Below are positions 1 to 9,286 of a stretch of DNA of 64,000 nucleotides, in pieces. Origin of the DNA: Marinobacter bryozoorum (lineage in GTDB: Bacteria > Pseudomonadota > Gammaproteobacteria > Pseudomonadales > Oleiphilaceae). The position numbers and the translations under genes were made by a program. The DNA is taken from contig NZ_JAKZAH010000003.1 in the NCBI RefSeq assembly GCF_023156245.1, forward strand, positions 165,610-229,609, read 5' to 3'. Under the pieces are notes generated by a model that had not been told where the DNA came from, did no database searches, and saw only the letters and a program-made list of their open reading frames with translations. Within the stretch, counting starts at the first letter, position 1. Each line of letters begins with the position of its first letter.

Positions 1-515
1 GGCCGATTGGGGGCGTGCACCGTTCTTGCCTCGCCAGGCAGCTCTTCATGCACCTGGTCTGTGGCATCACCGGTCAGGGGTTCTGGCTCAGGCTCCTGGA
101 AGACTTCCGGTTCGGGCTCTGGTCCCGGTTCTGCCGTAAAGGCGGGTTCTTCCGGCTCAGGCACCGGCTCCGGCACAGGTTCGGGAGGACTTTCAGGTTC
201 CATTGGTGCACGGCGGGGCCGGACCTCGCCCAGCTCATCATCGGCATCCGGCAAGGGGGCCTGGTCTGCGGAGGGAGCAGACTTGAAATAGCCACGCTCT
301 TCGAGGGTGTCCCGGGATATCGAGCGGGCACCACCATTGGGAAGCTCGGGGTTGTAGTCGTCATCCAGCGGAGAGCCTTCGATATCGTCGGCACCCATCC
401 CTTCAGAGATAGTGATGGCATCCTTACGGGCACGGCGCATTCGCCGCAGACCATCTACAACGATGGCGATAATAATCAGGGCACCAATGGCAATTAACCA
501 TTCCCGAAGCGACAT
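1..515 (-). CDS. zipA: Cell division protein ZipA, N-terminal part (runs off the window)
   Basis: Reading leftward from an ATG at 515, about 171 residues are visible. They begin with one hydrophobic segment (roughly residues 5-22, LIAIGALIIIAIVVDGL), then a basic stretch (RRMRRARKDA) and a long linker rich in Pro and Glu with repeated PEPEP-type units. This is the ZipA plan: N-terminal membrane anchor, charged region, P/Q-rich flexible linker and a C-terminal FtsZ-binding globular domain, which here lies outside the window. ZipA tethers FtsZ to the inner membrane at the septum. It sits just downstream of smc on the same strand, the arrangement seen in Pseudomonas. The identification rests on the N-terminal architecture and synteny because the FtsZ-binding domain cannot be seen. 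Confidence 0.85.
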   Translation of the reverse strand, partial: MSLREWLIAIGALIIIAIVVDGLRRMRRARKDAITISEGMGADDIEGSPLDDDYNPELPNGGARSISRDTLEERGYFKSAPSADQAPLPDADDELGEVRPRRAPMEPESPPEPVPEPVPEPEEPAFTAEPGPEPEPEVFQEPEPEPLTGDATDQVHEELPGEARTVHAPNR

Positions 516-637
516 AACAACCTGATCCTGTCTGTGGTCCTTAAAGCGGTAACTCTATGAAAAGACCAGCGTGAATACAACGCAATGGGCGCCCAGGTGG
601 CGGATTTTTCATGTGGCCCACTGATTCTGACGGGCTA

Positions 638-3600
638 TCAGGCCTCTGCCAGTGCTGCTGCCTCATCCACGTCCACCGATACCAGCCTGGAACAGCCCGG
701 CTCGTGCATGGTGACCCCCATCAACTGGTCGGCCATTTCCATGGCTATCTTGTTATGGGTAATGTAGATGAACTGAACCTGAGATGACATCTCTTTCACC
801 ATATTGGCGTAACGCCCTACGTTGGCGTCATCGAGCGGTGCATCTACCTCATCCAGCATACAGAAGGGTGCCGGGTTCAGCTGGAAGATGGAAAATACCA
901 GGGCAATAGCGGTCAGCGCCTTCTCGCCACCTGACAACAGGTGGATGGTACTGTTTTTCTTGCCTGGTGGTCGAGCCATGATCGCCACGCCCGTTTCAAG
1001 CAGATCTTCGCCGGTGAGTTCGAGGTAGGCGTTGCCACCACCAAAGACCTTCGGGAACAGGGCCTGCAGGCCGCTGTTAACCTTGTCGAAGGTCTCCTTG
1101 AAGCGCTGACGGGTTTCCCGGTCGATGCGGCGGATGGCGCTGTCGAGGGTCTCCAGGGCCTCAATCAGGTCGTCGTGCTGGCTGTCCAGGTAGGTCTTGC
1201 GCTCGCTCTGGACCTGGTACTCCTCGATGGCCGCCAGGTTGATGGCCCCCAATCTCTGGATACGGTTGCCGATTTTCTCCAGCTCTTCGGACCAGGCCTT
1301 CTCAGTGGCCTCTTCGGGGAGTTGTTCAAGGATGTCCGCCAGTTTTATTTCGAGCTCTTCGAGCTGTTCCAGGTGATTGGCTGAGCGGATTTCCAGTGCC
1401 TGGGATTCCATGCGCAGCTTTTCCAGCTGGCCGCGAATCTCCTGGGCGCGATGTTCCGCCTGGCTGCGGAACTGCTCCTTCTCCCGTACCTGGCGGTCAA
1501 TATCTTCCAGCGCGTCCCGGGCGACCGAGAGTTTCTCTTCCTCGGCCAGGCGGCGGTCGAGCAGCCCTTCCAGCTGCATCTCCAGGTCTTCGATGGGAGC
1601 CTCGGCGCTTTCGCGATTTTCCCGCAGGATCTCCAGCCGTTCTTCCAGTCGCTGATCCTGCTGGCGGGTACGCTCCAGGGTCTGCCGAAGACCATCCTGC
1701 TGGCTACTCAGGGACTGGATCTGCAACTGTAGCTGGTGGGCATGGTCACGATCACTTCTGGCCTGGTGCCGAAGGTGATCCAGGCGGCCACGCAGGTCAT
1801 CCCGCTGGCCCAGCAGGCGCTCCTTCTCCTCCTCGCTGTCCTCGTTCGCTGCCAGGGACTGGTCCCAGCGCATGCGCGCTTCTTCCAGTTCTTCCTGCTT
1901 CATGGCGAGCTGTTCACGCAGGTCTGCAATATCCTCATCAATCCGTTGCAGGCGTTCATTGATCTGTTCGGCGCGGGCTTTCAGGCCGCTGACCCGGGAC
2001 CCCAGTGCAGACAGCTCCCCCTGGATATCACTGGCGGCCTGCTGGGCCTGGTCCCGCTGGAGCTCCGCTTCCGCGGTGCGCTCCTGCAACCGGTCAAGGT
2101 TTTCGCGAGCTTCTGCCAGCCGTGTCCCGGCGTCGTCGAGGGCGGCAGCCAGCTCTTCTACTTTCTGCTGGCGCTCGATGACACCCGTATGGGACCGATC
2201 AGACTGCGGCATTCTCAGCCAGCCACGTCCCAGCCAGACGCCATCCGGTGTGACGACGGAATGCTGCTCGGACAACTCCTCCTGCATTGCCAGGGCCCCG
2301 GCAAGGTTCGGGGCCGTACGAATCTGACCAAGCCAGTGGCCCAGCCCGCCGGCACGGGTTACCTTCGCCGCAAGACTGTCCTGCAGTACGCTGTCGGCAG
2401 CCCCCTGCCCCTGGACCAGCGACAGCCCTCTGGGGGCGTCGCCAAGCTCCCGGGCCAGCGCTTCCAGGCTGTCGACCTCGACGCCCTGCAGCAGGCTGCC
2501 GAGAACCTCTTCCACAGCAAATTCCCAGCCCGGCTCGGCCTGCAGCTCCCGGGCGATGCGGGGAGCCCCGGACAGGCCGGATCGCACCAGCCATTGTTGC
2601 AGGGTGTCGTCGTCTGCCCCCAACTGCTCATCCAGCATGGCCTGCTGCGATTCCAGTGATGCACGCAGGGACTGGTCCCGCTGGCTCAGCTCGCTGACAC
2701 GCTGCTCCTGCTCCCGAAGATCGCCACGCAGTGCCTGTAGCGAGTCCGTGGCATCCTCGATTGCTTCCGCCGCTTCCTCGCGGCGCAGGTTCAGCTCTTC
2801 TTCGCGGGCCAGGAGCTCATCCAGCTCTGCCCTGTCCAGTTGTCCGTCCAGCAGGTCTTTTTCATCCTCAAGCCGCCGTTGCCGGTTGATCAGGTTGTCG
2901 ATCTCCTGCTCGAGGGTCCGGATGCGATTCTGTGTCAGCTCTGCTTCCCGCTTGGTATCCGAGGAACGCGCGCTGAAGGCTTCCCACTGGTGCTGCCAGT
3001 CGCTCATCGCCTCTTCTGCCGACTGCAACTGCAGTGCGGATTCTTCAGCCTGGGCGGCCAGGGTTTCCTGTTCAGGCTCGATGGCCGCCAGCTCCTGGTT
3101 GATGGCCTCAAGCTTGTCGTCGTCCTGTGCCAGTTCCCGGGTGATTTCCGAACGACTGGACAAGGCCTGGTCCAGTTCAGTCGCCAGCTGACGGCTGCGC
3201 TCCCGCTGGTGTTCCAGGCTTTGCTCGACCCGGGCAATGTCAGCTCCGGCCTCGTAGTAGCGGGCCTGGTTGCGGTTGAACTCGTCGGTACGTTGCTGGT
3301 GCCCATCCCGCAGACGCTCCAGCGCCGTTTCCAGGTTCACCCTGTCGGTCAGGTGTTTTTCCAGGTCCAGCTCGGTCTCCCGGAGCTGTTCCCGGCGCTG
3401 TGCCAGGTCCTGGTCGAGGTCCTGCCATTTCAGTGCTGTTAATTCTGCGCGATAACGCCGCTCACTGGCCTTGAGTTCCTTGTAACGCTCTGCAGCCTGG
3501 GCCTGCCGCTGCAGGTGTTGTAACTGGCGGTCGAGTTCCTCTCGCAAATCGGTCAGTCGTTCCAGGTTTTCCTGGGTGCGGCGAATGCGGTTCTCGGTCT

Positions 3601-4135
3601 CCCGACGGCGTTCCTTATACTTGGAAATGCCGGCCGCTTCCTCAATGTAGACCCGCAGCTCTTCTGGCTTGGCCTCGATCAGCCGGGAGATCATGCCCTG
3701 TTCGATGATGGCGTAGCTGCGCGGCCCCAGACCGGTACCAAGGAAAAGATCAGTGATGTCCCTGCGACGGCACTTGGCACCGTTCATGAAATAGTCTGAC
3801 TGACCTTCACGGGAGACACGGCGGCGAACGGAAATTTCGTTGAAGCGGGCAAACTCACCGGGCGCTGAACCATCAGAGTTGTCGAAGATCAGCTCGATGG
3901 ACGCCTGCCCCACTGGCTTGCGGGCACTGGAACCGTTGAAAATGACGTCCGTCATGGACTCACCCCGCAGGTACTTGGCGGAGCTTTCGCCCATTACCCA
4001 GCGGACCGCGTCAATGATATTGGACTTGCCACAGCCGTTAGGACCTACCACTGCCGTCATGCTGGAGGGAAACGGCACAGTGGTCGGGTCGACAAAGGAC
4101 TTGAAACCCGCGAGTTTAATGGACTTCAGGCGCAT
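638..4135 (-). CDS. smc: Chromosome segregation ATPase SMC
   Basis: 1165 residues with the full SMC layout. The N-terminal head has Walker A GPNGCGKSN (about residues 32-40) and the R-loop region. Two long heptad-rich coiled coils flank a hinge at roughly 510-650. The C-terminal head has the signature LSGGEKALTAIAL and Walker B FCMLDEVDAPLDD. With ScpA and ScpB it forms the bacterial SMC condensin that organises and segregates the nucleoid. Both partner genes lie about 2-4 kb away on the same strand, separated by a divergent cyclase gene and rluB. Length and motifs are normal and I see no damage. Confidence 0.98.
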   Translation of the reverse strand: MRLKSIKLAGFKSFVDPTTVPFPSSMTAVVGPNGCGKSNIIDAVRWVMGESSAKYLRGESMTDVIFNGSSARKPVGQASIELIFDNSDGSAPGEFARFNEISVRRRVSREGQSDYFMNGAKCRRRDITDLFLGTGLGPRSYAIIEQGMISRLIEAKPEELRVYIEEAAGISKYKERRRETENRIRRTQENLERLTDLREELDRQLQHLQRQAQAAERYKELKASERRYRAELTALKWQDLDQDLAQRREQLRETELDLEKHLTDRVNLETALERLRDGHQQRTDEFNRNQARYYEAGADIARVEQSLEHQRERSRQLATELDQALSSRSEITRELAQDDDKLEAINQELAAIEPEQETLAAQAEESALQLQSAEEAMSDWQHQWEAFSARSSDTKREAELTQNRIRTLEQEIDNLINRQRRLEDEKDLLDGQLDRAELDELLAREEELNLRREEAAEAIEDATDSLQALRGDLREQEQRVSELSQRDQSLRASLESQQAMLDEQLGADDDTLQQWLVRSGLSGAPRIARELQAEPGWEFAVEEVLGSLLQGVEVDSLEALARELGDAPRGLSLVQGQGAADSVLQDSLAAKVTRAGGLGHWLGQIRTAPNLAGALAMQEELSEQHSVVTPDGVWLGRGWLRMPQSDRSHTGVIERQQKVEELAAALDDAGTRLAEARENLDRLQERTAEAELQRDQAQQAASDIQGELSALGSRVSGLKARAEQINERLQRIDEDIADLREQLAMKQEELEEARMRWDQSLAANEDSEEEKERLLGQRDDLRGRLDHLRHQARSDRDHAHQLQLQIQSLSSQQDGLRQTLERTRQQDQRLEERLEILRENRESAEAPIEDLEMQLEGLLDRRLAEEEKLSVARDALEDIDRQVREKEQFRSQAEHRAQEIRGQLEKLRMESQALEIRSANHLEQLEELEIKLADILEQLPEEATEKAWSEELEKIGNRIQRLGAINLAAIEEYQVQSERKTYLDSQHDDLIEALETLDSAIRRIDRETRQRFKETFDKVNSGLQALFPKVFGGGNAYLELTGEDLLETGVAIMARPPGKKNSTIHLLSGGEKALTAIALVFSIFQLNPAPFCMLDEVDAPLDDANVGRYANMVKEMSSQVQFIYITHNKIAMEMADQLMGVTMHEPGCSRLVSVDVDEAAALAEA

Positions 4136-4284
4136 AGTGTTCCGGTATTACCTCTGGCCCTGTTGGCGTGTTCGCAAGCGTCGGAGTGTACCATAACGCT
4201 CCCCGGTGCCCAGTTCGACTCCCTCCCAATTCTGACAGGGTGGTGGAACCGGTGACGGAAAATTGCCGGTTTTACGCGATCAAC

Positions 4285-4318
4285 TTGTAAATTGCCGGAG
4301 GTTTTATTCGTATATAAT
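4285..4318 (+). promoter_or_regulatory. Putative promoter of the diguanylate cyclase gene
   Basis: A perfect -10 hexamer TATAAT lies at 4313-4318, about 75 bases before the ATG at 4393. Possible -35 elements are TTGCCG at 4292-4297 (15-base spacer, short) or TTGTAA at 4285-4290 (22-base spacer, long), so the -35 is uncertain. The smc-cyclase gap is otherwise AT-rich and would also carry the smc promoter on the other strand. Confidence 0.4.
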
Positions 4319-4392
4319 TGGTTAATATATATTTTTCCTGAATGGCATGATGCCTGCTTAAGATCCGCAAATATTTCGGAAAGGCATAACCC

Positions 4393-5325
4393 ATGGCAGG
4401 AAATAACCGCACTCACCTGGAAACCCGGTCAATACACCCAGGCCGAATCGCTGCCCTGCGCCAGGCACGGGAAGCCTGGACACAGGCGGATGATCCGGTT
4501 GCCCGTCTCTACCGTCGGGTCAGCATGACCCTCTCGCTGGAGCGCCTGCTGGGAACGTTTACCGAGGAGCTGGGCCAGGTACTGCCCTTCGGGCAGCTGG
4601 TTTACCGGCACCGACTGGGGCATCAGGACTTTGTCTATACCTCGGGCATGGGTGGGGCACATCGCTGCGATTACCAGCTGAACCTGGAGGGTGCAAACTA
4701 TGGCTCTCTGTCACTGTCTCGTCGCTCCCGTTACAGTGAGGATGAGCTGGAAGCCATCGAGTTTCTGCTGGGCATCCTGATCTGCCCCCTTCGCAATGCC
4801 TGTCAGTATGCCCTTGTGGAACAGGCAGCACTCACCGATTCCCTGACGGAGATTCCGAACAAGCGTGCACTCGACATGGCCCTCAGCCGGGACTGCAGTA
4901 TCGGCGACCGGCACGGGGATGCGTTTACCCTGATTCTCTGTGACCTGGATCATTTCAAAAAGGTTAACGACACCTTTGGCCATGTGATCGGTGACCATAT
5001 CCTTAAGGCCACGGCAAAGGCATTGAAGGAAGCGACCCGTGATGGCGACAGTGTTTTCCGGTTTGGGGGCGAAGAGTTTGCGGTAATGCTGCCCCATGCC
5101 GATTCCAGGGATGGCCAGCAGGTAGCCGACCGCATCCGGGCGGCCATCAGCAACATTTGCATTCCGTGCGGAGACCGGCAAGTGCGGGTAACCGCCAGCA
5201 CAGGCGTGGCAGCACACCGCAAGGGAGAAAGCCCGGACCAATGGCTGGCCCGGGCGGACGATGCCTTGTACCGGGCGAAGGAGGCGGGCCGTAACCGTAC
5301 CCATATCGCCCATGTTATCGACTGA
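4393..5325 (+). CDS. Diguanylate cyclase with N-terminal GAF-like sensor region
   Basis: 310 residues. The C-terminal half is a GGDEF domain with active-site motif GGEEF at residues 225-229, preceded by a canonical inhibitory I-site RxxD (R216-D219, RDGD) and the metal/nucleotide residues LCDLDHFKKVNDTFGH. It should make c-di-GMP from two GTP and be feedback-inhibited. Residues about 40-140 look like a small GAF-type sensory domain of unknown ligand, with no membrane segment, so the protein is probably cytoplasmic. The ATG at 4393 has GGAAAGG upstream. It stands alone between smc and rluB, divergent from smc and convergent with rluB, so context does not suggest a pathway. Confidence 0.9.
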   Translation: MAGNNRTHLETRSIHPGRIAALRQAREAWTQADDPVARLYRRVSMTLSLERLLGTFTEELGQVLPFGQLVYRHRLGHQDFVYTSGMGGAHRCDYQLNLEGANYGSLSLSRRSRYSEDELEAIEFLLGILICPLRNACQYALVEQAALTDSLTEIPNKRALDMALSRDCSIGDRHGDAFTLILCDLDHFKKVNDTFGHVIGDHILKATAKALKEATRDGDSVFRFGGEEFAVMLPHADSRDGQQVADRIRAAISNICIPCGDRQVRVTASTGVAAHRKGESPDQWLARADDALYRAKEAGRNRTHIAHVID

Positions 5326-5339
5326 GGCGCGGACCCGCC

Positions 5340-6305
5340 TCAGGATTTATTTCGGGGGGCGGGCGTACGGCGGCTACCAGCCGCGGGCTTGCTGTCAGCC
5401 ACCTGCCATTTACGTCCACCTGTCGGCTTCTTCTTACCCCGCGATGGTGCCTTGCGAAGGCGGCGCTCATGCTCAGCCTGCTCTCCAGGAGTCTTGGCAG
5501 GGACTTCCACCGGGGCCATGCCAACGGTACGACTGAGGGTGTCCAGGGCTTTTTGATCCAGCTCTTCCCAACGACCTACACTAAGCCGGCTGGGCAGGAA
5601 TATCGGTCCATAGCGGACCCGCTTGAGGCGGCTGACGCGGACGCCCTGGGACTCCCACAGTCGACGTACCTCCCGGTTCCGCCCTTCCAGCAGCGTCACA
5701 TGGAACCACTGGTTATGGCCCTTACCGCCGGCCGGTGAAATATCGGAAAACGAGGCCTGGCCATCTTCCAGCAGCACACCTTCAAGCAGGCGCTGGATCA
5801 TGTCGTCGCCTACCTCGCCGAAGATCCGAACTGCGTATTCCCGGTCGATTTCACTGGACGGGTGCATCAGTCGGTTTGCCAGCTCGCCATCAGTGGTGAA
5901 CAACATCAGGCCGGTGGTGTTGATGTCCAGCCGCCCTACCGCCACCCAACGCTGATCTTTCAGTCGCGGAAGGCTGTCAAATACCGTCGGGCGACCTTCC
6001 GGGTCATTGCGGGTGGTTACTTCACCCTCGGGCTTGTTGTAGATCAGTACCCGGCGCACAACGGCAGCGGCTGACCGGCTCTCTACCGGTTTGCCATCCA
6101 CGGCAATTCGATCAGTCGACAGCGCACGGTCACCTGGCTGGGCCACCTCGCCATTGACGGTAACACGACCTGCCTGGATCCACGCATCCACTTCACGCCG
6201 GGAACCCACCCCGGCACGGGACAGGAGCTTTTGCAGACGCTCGGCTTCTCCGGAAACGGGACCTGCGCCCTGTGGGGACTTCTTTGGGGGGCGTTGCGAC
6301 GCCAT
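5340..6305 (-). CDS. rluB: 23S rRNA pseudouridine(2605) synthase RluB
   Basis: 321 residues. An S4 RNA-binding domain occupies about 22-70 (RLQKLLSRAGVGSRREVDAWI). The RsuA/RluB-type catalytic domain follows, with the nucleophile motif GRLDINTTGL (catalytic Asp about residue 127) and the family motif NREVRRLWE. The C-terminal tail of about 50 residues is very basic (GKKKPTGGRK), as is usual for RluB. It converts a uridine in helix 89 region of 23S rRNA to pseudouridine. It lies 17 bases downstream of scpB on the same strand, matching the scpA-scpB-rluB order of many Gammaproteobacteria. RluB is preferred over RsuA/RluE because of length, tail and this linkage. Confidence 0.92.
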   Translation of the reverse strand: MASQRPPKKSPQGAGPVSGEAERLQKLLSRAGVGSRREVDAWIQAGRVTVNGEVAQPGDRALSTDRIAVDGKPVESRSAAAVVRRVLIYNKPEGEVTTRNDPEGRPTVFDSLPRLKDQRWVAVGRLDINTTGLMLFTTDGELANRLMHPSSEIDREYAVRIFGEVGDDMIQRLLEGVLLEDGQASFSDISPAGGKGHNQWFHVTLLEGRNREVRRLWESQGVRVSRLKRVRYGPIFLPSRLSVGRWEELDQKALDTLSRTVGMAPVEVPAKTPGEQAEHERRLRKAPSRGKKKPTGGRKWQVADSKPAAGSRRTPAPRNKS

Positions 6306-6322
6306 GATGAATCCTTGTTCAC

Positions 6323-7042
6323 TTAGTGAAGTGTAGTGTTACTTTGAGACGGGTCTTCATCCGGTGTTGTCAGCGGCGATGACCCATCGCGGCTAGCCGA
6401 CGCCTCCTCGTTACCGGCAGCTGAAAAGTCGTCCGGTTCCGAAGCGTCGGGTGAATCAAATTGTATCTCGGCCTGTATTTCCCGCTCGATTTCCCGGCCG
6501 ATTTCCTCAAGGTCCCGGATCTCCGCGAGCGGCGGCAGCTCATCCAGGCTGGACAGGTTGAAATAGTCCAGAAACTGTCGTGTCGTGGCATACATGGCCG
6601 GTCGACCGGGTACGTCCTTGTGGCCTACGACACGGACCCATTCTCGTTCCTGCAGCGTGCGAATGATATTGCTGCTTACCGTAACACCCCGTATATCTTC
6701 AATTTCACCCCGGGTAATGGGCTGGCGGTAAGCGATCAGCGCCAGGGTTTCCAGCAGGGCCCGGGAGTAGCGCTGGGGCTTTTCCTCGAACAACCGTCCT
6801 ACCCAGGGAGCAAAGTCCTGCCGGACCTGGAACCGGTAACCACTGGCTACTTTTCTCAGCTCAAAGCCCCGGCCGGCGCAAGCCTCCTCAAGAAGCATCA
6901 GAACATGCTCCATCACCTGCCGGGCAGGCCGTTCATGTTCCTCGAACAGCTCTCGTAGCTGGTCCACAGTCAGGGGGCGACCAGCCGCCAGCAACGCCGC
7001 CTCAACAATATTCTGTACATGTTTGAGGTTTTCTTCATTCAT
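6323..7042 (-). CDS. scpB: Segregation and condensation protein ScpB
   Basis: 239 residues. Two winged-helix domains cover about residues 5-170, including the family motifs ALLETLALIAYRQPITRGEIEDIRGV and GRPAMYATTRQFLDYF. They are followed by an acidic, Ser-rich tail with no recognised domain, longer than in Firmicute ScpB. ScpB dimers stabilise the ScpA kleisin bridge on the SMC heads. Its ATG lies 12 bases after the scpA stop, so the two are presumably cotranscribed and made in similar amounts. Confidence 0.96.
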   Translation of the reverse strand: MNEENLKHVQNIVEAALLAAGRPLTVDQLRELFEEHERPARQVMEHVLMLLEEACAGRGFELRKVASGYRFQVRQDFAPWVGRLFEEKPQRYSRALLETLALIAYRQPITRGEIEDIRGVTVSSNIIRTLQEREWVRVVGHKDVPGRPAMYATTRQFLDYFNLSSLDELPPLAEIRDLEEIGREIEREIQAEIQFDSPDASEPDDFSAAGNEEASASRDGSSPLTTPDEDPSQSNTTLH

Positions 7043-7054
7043 TGACTTGCGACC

Positions 7055-7903
7055 TCACTTACTGGTCCGGGCCCGCACATGGATGGCGCCCAGGGTTTCT
7101 GCCTGTACGATCTCTATCAGCTCTTCCTTGACCAGCTCCAGCATGGCCAGGAAGCTCACCACGACACCAAGTCGGCCCTCTTCCCGGGTAAAAAGGGATT
7201 CAAAGGGTATGAACCGGTCTGCCGGCAACATCGCCAGTATTGACGACATTCGCTCACGTGTGGACAGACGCTCTTTCTCAACATGGTGGCTGGTGAACAG
7301 CTCCGCACGCTGTAACACGCCCTGCAAGGCCAGGAGCACTTCTCTCAGGTCCACCGATGGATGGGCATCCCCCCGCTGCAATTCAGGCAGGGCGGCGGAG
7401 TTGGGAAAGGTATCCCGCTCCATCCGTGGCAGCGAATCGACGTCCTCAGCGGCCTTCTTGAACCGTTCATACTGTTGCAGTCGACGAATCAGCTCTGCCC
7501 GGGGGTCATCTTCCTCATCCTCTTCCACCTCCTGCCGGGGCAGCAACATACGCGACTTGATTTCAGCAAGGGTCGCGGCCATCACAAGGTACTCGGCAGC
7601 CAGGTCAAAGCGCATGGCCTCGACGGCGCTGATGTAGTCCATGTACTGGCGGGTAATTTCACTGACGTCGATATCCAGGATGTTCATATTCTGGCGACGA
7701 ATCAGGTATAACAGCAGGTCAAGCGGGCCCTCAAAGGCTTCCAGGAAGACGGCCAGGGCATCCGGGGGAATATAAAGGTCCTGGGGCAGGTCAGAAACGG
7801 GCTTGCCATCCACCCGGGCAACTGGCGCCTGCCCCCCCTCTTCGGTGGGAGCTACTGCGGGTTGTTCCTGCAACTCTTCAGAGCCGGATTCCGGTTCAGT
7901 CAA
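7055..7903 (-). CDS. scpA: Segregation and condensation protein ScpA (kleisin), TTG start
   Basis: 282 residues. The kleisin-like body begins near residue 50 (FEGPLDLLLYLIRRQNMNILDIDVSEITRQY), the N-terminal helical region that contacts the SMC neck; a C-terminal winged helix contacts the other SMC head. The first 40 residues are acidic and probably disordered. The start is a TTG at 7903: an in-frame TGA lies two codons upstream, no upstream ATG is possible, and GGGGG precedes it at suitable spacing. It begins 20 bases after the trpS stop on the same strand, suggesting a trpS-scpA-scpB-rluB operon. Confidence 0.94.
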   Translation of the reverse strand: MTEPESGSEELQEQPAVAPTEEGGQAPVARVDGKPVSDLPQDLYIPPDALAVFLEAFEGPLDLLLYLIRRQNMNILDIDVSEITRQYMDYISAVEAMRFDLAAEYLVMAATLAEIKSRMLLPRQEVEEDEEDDPRAELIRRLQQYERFKKAAEDVDSLPRMERDTFPNSAALPELQRGDAHPSVDLREVLLALQGVLQRAELFTSHHVEKERLSTRERMSSILAMLPADRFIPFESLFTREEGRLGVVVSFLAMLELVKEELIEIVQAETLGAIHVRARTSK

Positions 7904-7923
7904 GCGTCACCCCCGGGGTGCAT

Positions 7924-9138
7924 TCAACGATAGACCATGCCCATGGCTTCCCGGACTTCCTCCAGGGTGTCCCGGGCCGCGTCCCGGGCCTGGTCTGCCC
8001 CTTCCTGGATAATGGCATGGATCAGGTCCGGGCTGGATTCATACTCCTTCGCCCTCTCATGGAGCGGCTTCTGCTCCTCAACGATGGCGTCGATGACCGG
8101 GCCCTTGCAGTCCAGGCAGCCGATACCGGCGCTGCGACAGCCGGTCTGCACCCACTCCCGGGTCTCCTCATCGGAGTAGACCTTGTGGAACTCCCATACC
8201 GGGCACTTTTCCGGTTCGCCCGGATCCGTCCGGCGCACCCGTTGCGGGTCGGTGGGCATGGTGCGGATTTTCTGCGCCACGGAATCCGGCGACTCCCGCA
8301 GCCCGATGAAGTTGCCATAGGACTTGGACATCTTCTGGCCATCAAGCCCCGGCATTTTCGAGGAATCCGTCAGCAAGGCCTGGGGTTCCGGCAACAGTAC
8401 CTTGCCACCGCCCTCGATGTAACCGTAGAGGCGCTCACGATCTCCGAGGGAGATATTCTGCTGCTCACCCAGCAGGGCCCTTGCCGTTTCCAGCGCCTCC
8501 ATGTCGCCCTCTTCCTGGTAACGACGTTTCAGGGAGCGGTACAGACGGGCGTTCTTCTTGCCCATCTTGACGATGGCCGCTTCCGCCTGCTCTTCAAACC
8601 CCGGTTCGCGCCCGTAGAGGTGATTGAACCGGCGGGCGATTTCCCGCGTTATTTCCACATGGGAAACCTGATCTGCCCCTACCGGTACCTTACCGGCGCG
8701 GTACAGCAGGATATCCGCACTCTGGAGCAGCGGATAGCCAAGAAATCCATAAGTTGCGAGATCTTTCTCACGGAGTTTATCTTGCTGATCCTTGTAGGTT
8801 GGCGCCCGTTCAAGCCATCCCAGAGGGGTAATCATGGACAGCAACAGGTGTAATTCCGCGTGCTCTGGCACGTGGGACTGCACAAACAAGGTGGCAGAGC
8901 CGGGGTTTACGCCCGCCGCGAGCCAATCGATAAGCATTTCCCAGACGTTCTCACGGATATGGAACGGGTCATCGTAGGTCGTGGTCAGGGCGTGCCAGTC
9001 GGCGACGAAGAAAAAGCACTCGAATTCATGCTGCAGTTTCACCCAGTTTTTCAGTACACCGTGGTAATGACCCAGGTGCAGACGCCCTGTGGGCCGCATA
9101 CCGGACAATACCCGTTGCTGGGAATCGACAGAACCCAA
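7924..9138 (-). CDS. trpS: Tryptophanyl-tRNA synthetase, TTG start
   Basis: 404 residues of class I synthetase. The HIGH-type signature is HLGH at 21-24 and the KMSKS loop is at 269-273. It charges tRNA-Trp with tryptophan at ATP cost. It is longer than the 334-residue E. coli enzyme because of an insertion around residues 180-250 (IVKMGKKNARLYRSLKRRYQEEG) and a Cys-containing C-terminal segment, a form known in Pseudomonas relatives. The start is TTG at 9138: AAGGAG stands 8 bases upstream and an in-frame TGA follows closely above, whereas the ATG 5 bases upstream is in another frame and too close to the Shine-Dalgarno site. Confidence 0.96.
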   Translation of the reverse strand: MGSVDSQQRVLSGMRPTGRLHLGHYHGVLKNWVKLQHEFECFFFVADWHALTTTYDDPFHIRENVWEMLIDWLAAGVNPGSATLFVQSHVPEHAELHLLLSMITPLGWLERAPTYKDQQDKLREKDLATYGFLGYPLLQSADILLYRAGKVPVGADQVSHVEITREIARRFNHLYGREPGFEEQAEAAIVKMGKKNARLYRSLKRRYQEEGDMEALETARALLGEQQNISLGDRERLYGYIEGGGKVLLPEPQALLTDSSKMPGLDGQKMSKSYGNFIGLRESPDSVAQKIRTMPTDPQRVRRTDPGEPEKCPVWEFHKVYSDEETREWVQTGCRSAGIGCLDCKGPVIDAIVEEQKPLHERAKEYESSPDLIHAIIQEGADQARDAARDTLEEVREAMGMVYR

Positions 9139-9223
9139 AGCATGAACTCCTTTTGATCACAATTGACCGGTCATGATAAATCAGACGGTTCCCGGATAAC
9201 AGAAATTGCCGCCCTGAGAACGC

Positions 9224-9259
9224 AAAACCCCCGCGCCGGTCACACCGGGCGGGGGTTTT
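9224..9259. terminator. Bidirectional intrinsic terminator downstream of sucD
   Basis: An A4-C5 arm pairs with a G5-T4 arm, and a second small stem (CCGGT/ACCGG) forms in the loop. On the minus strand it gives a strong GC hairpin followed by a U-run, ending the sucCD transcript 28 bases after the sucD stop. It lies between sucD and trpS, both on the minus strand. Confidence 0.85.
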
Positions 9260-9286
9260 GGGCGTAGAAGCCAGTAAACCGCGGGT

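Noticed and set aside
16..497. Long plus-strand reading frame opposite zipA
   Set aside because: It is the complement of the Pro/Glu-rich ZipA linker in GC-rich DNA; low-complexity composition and no start signals.
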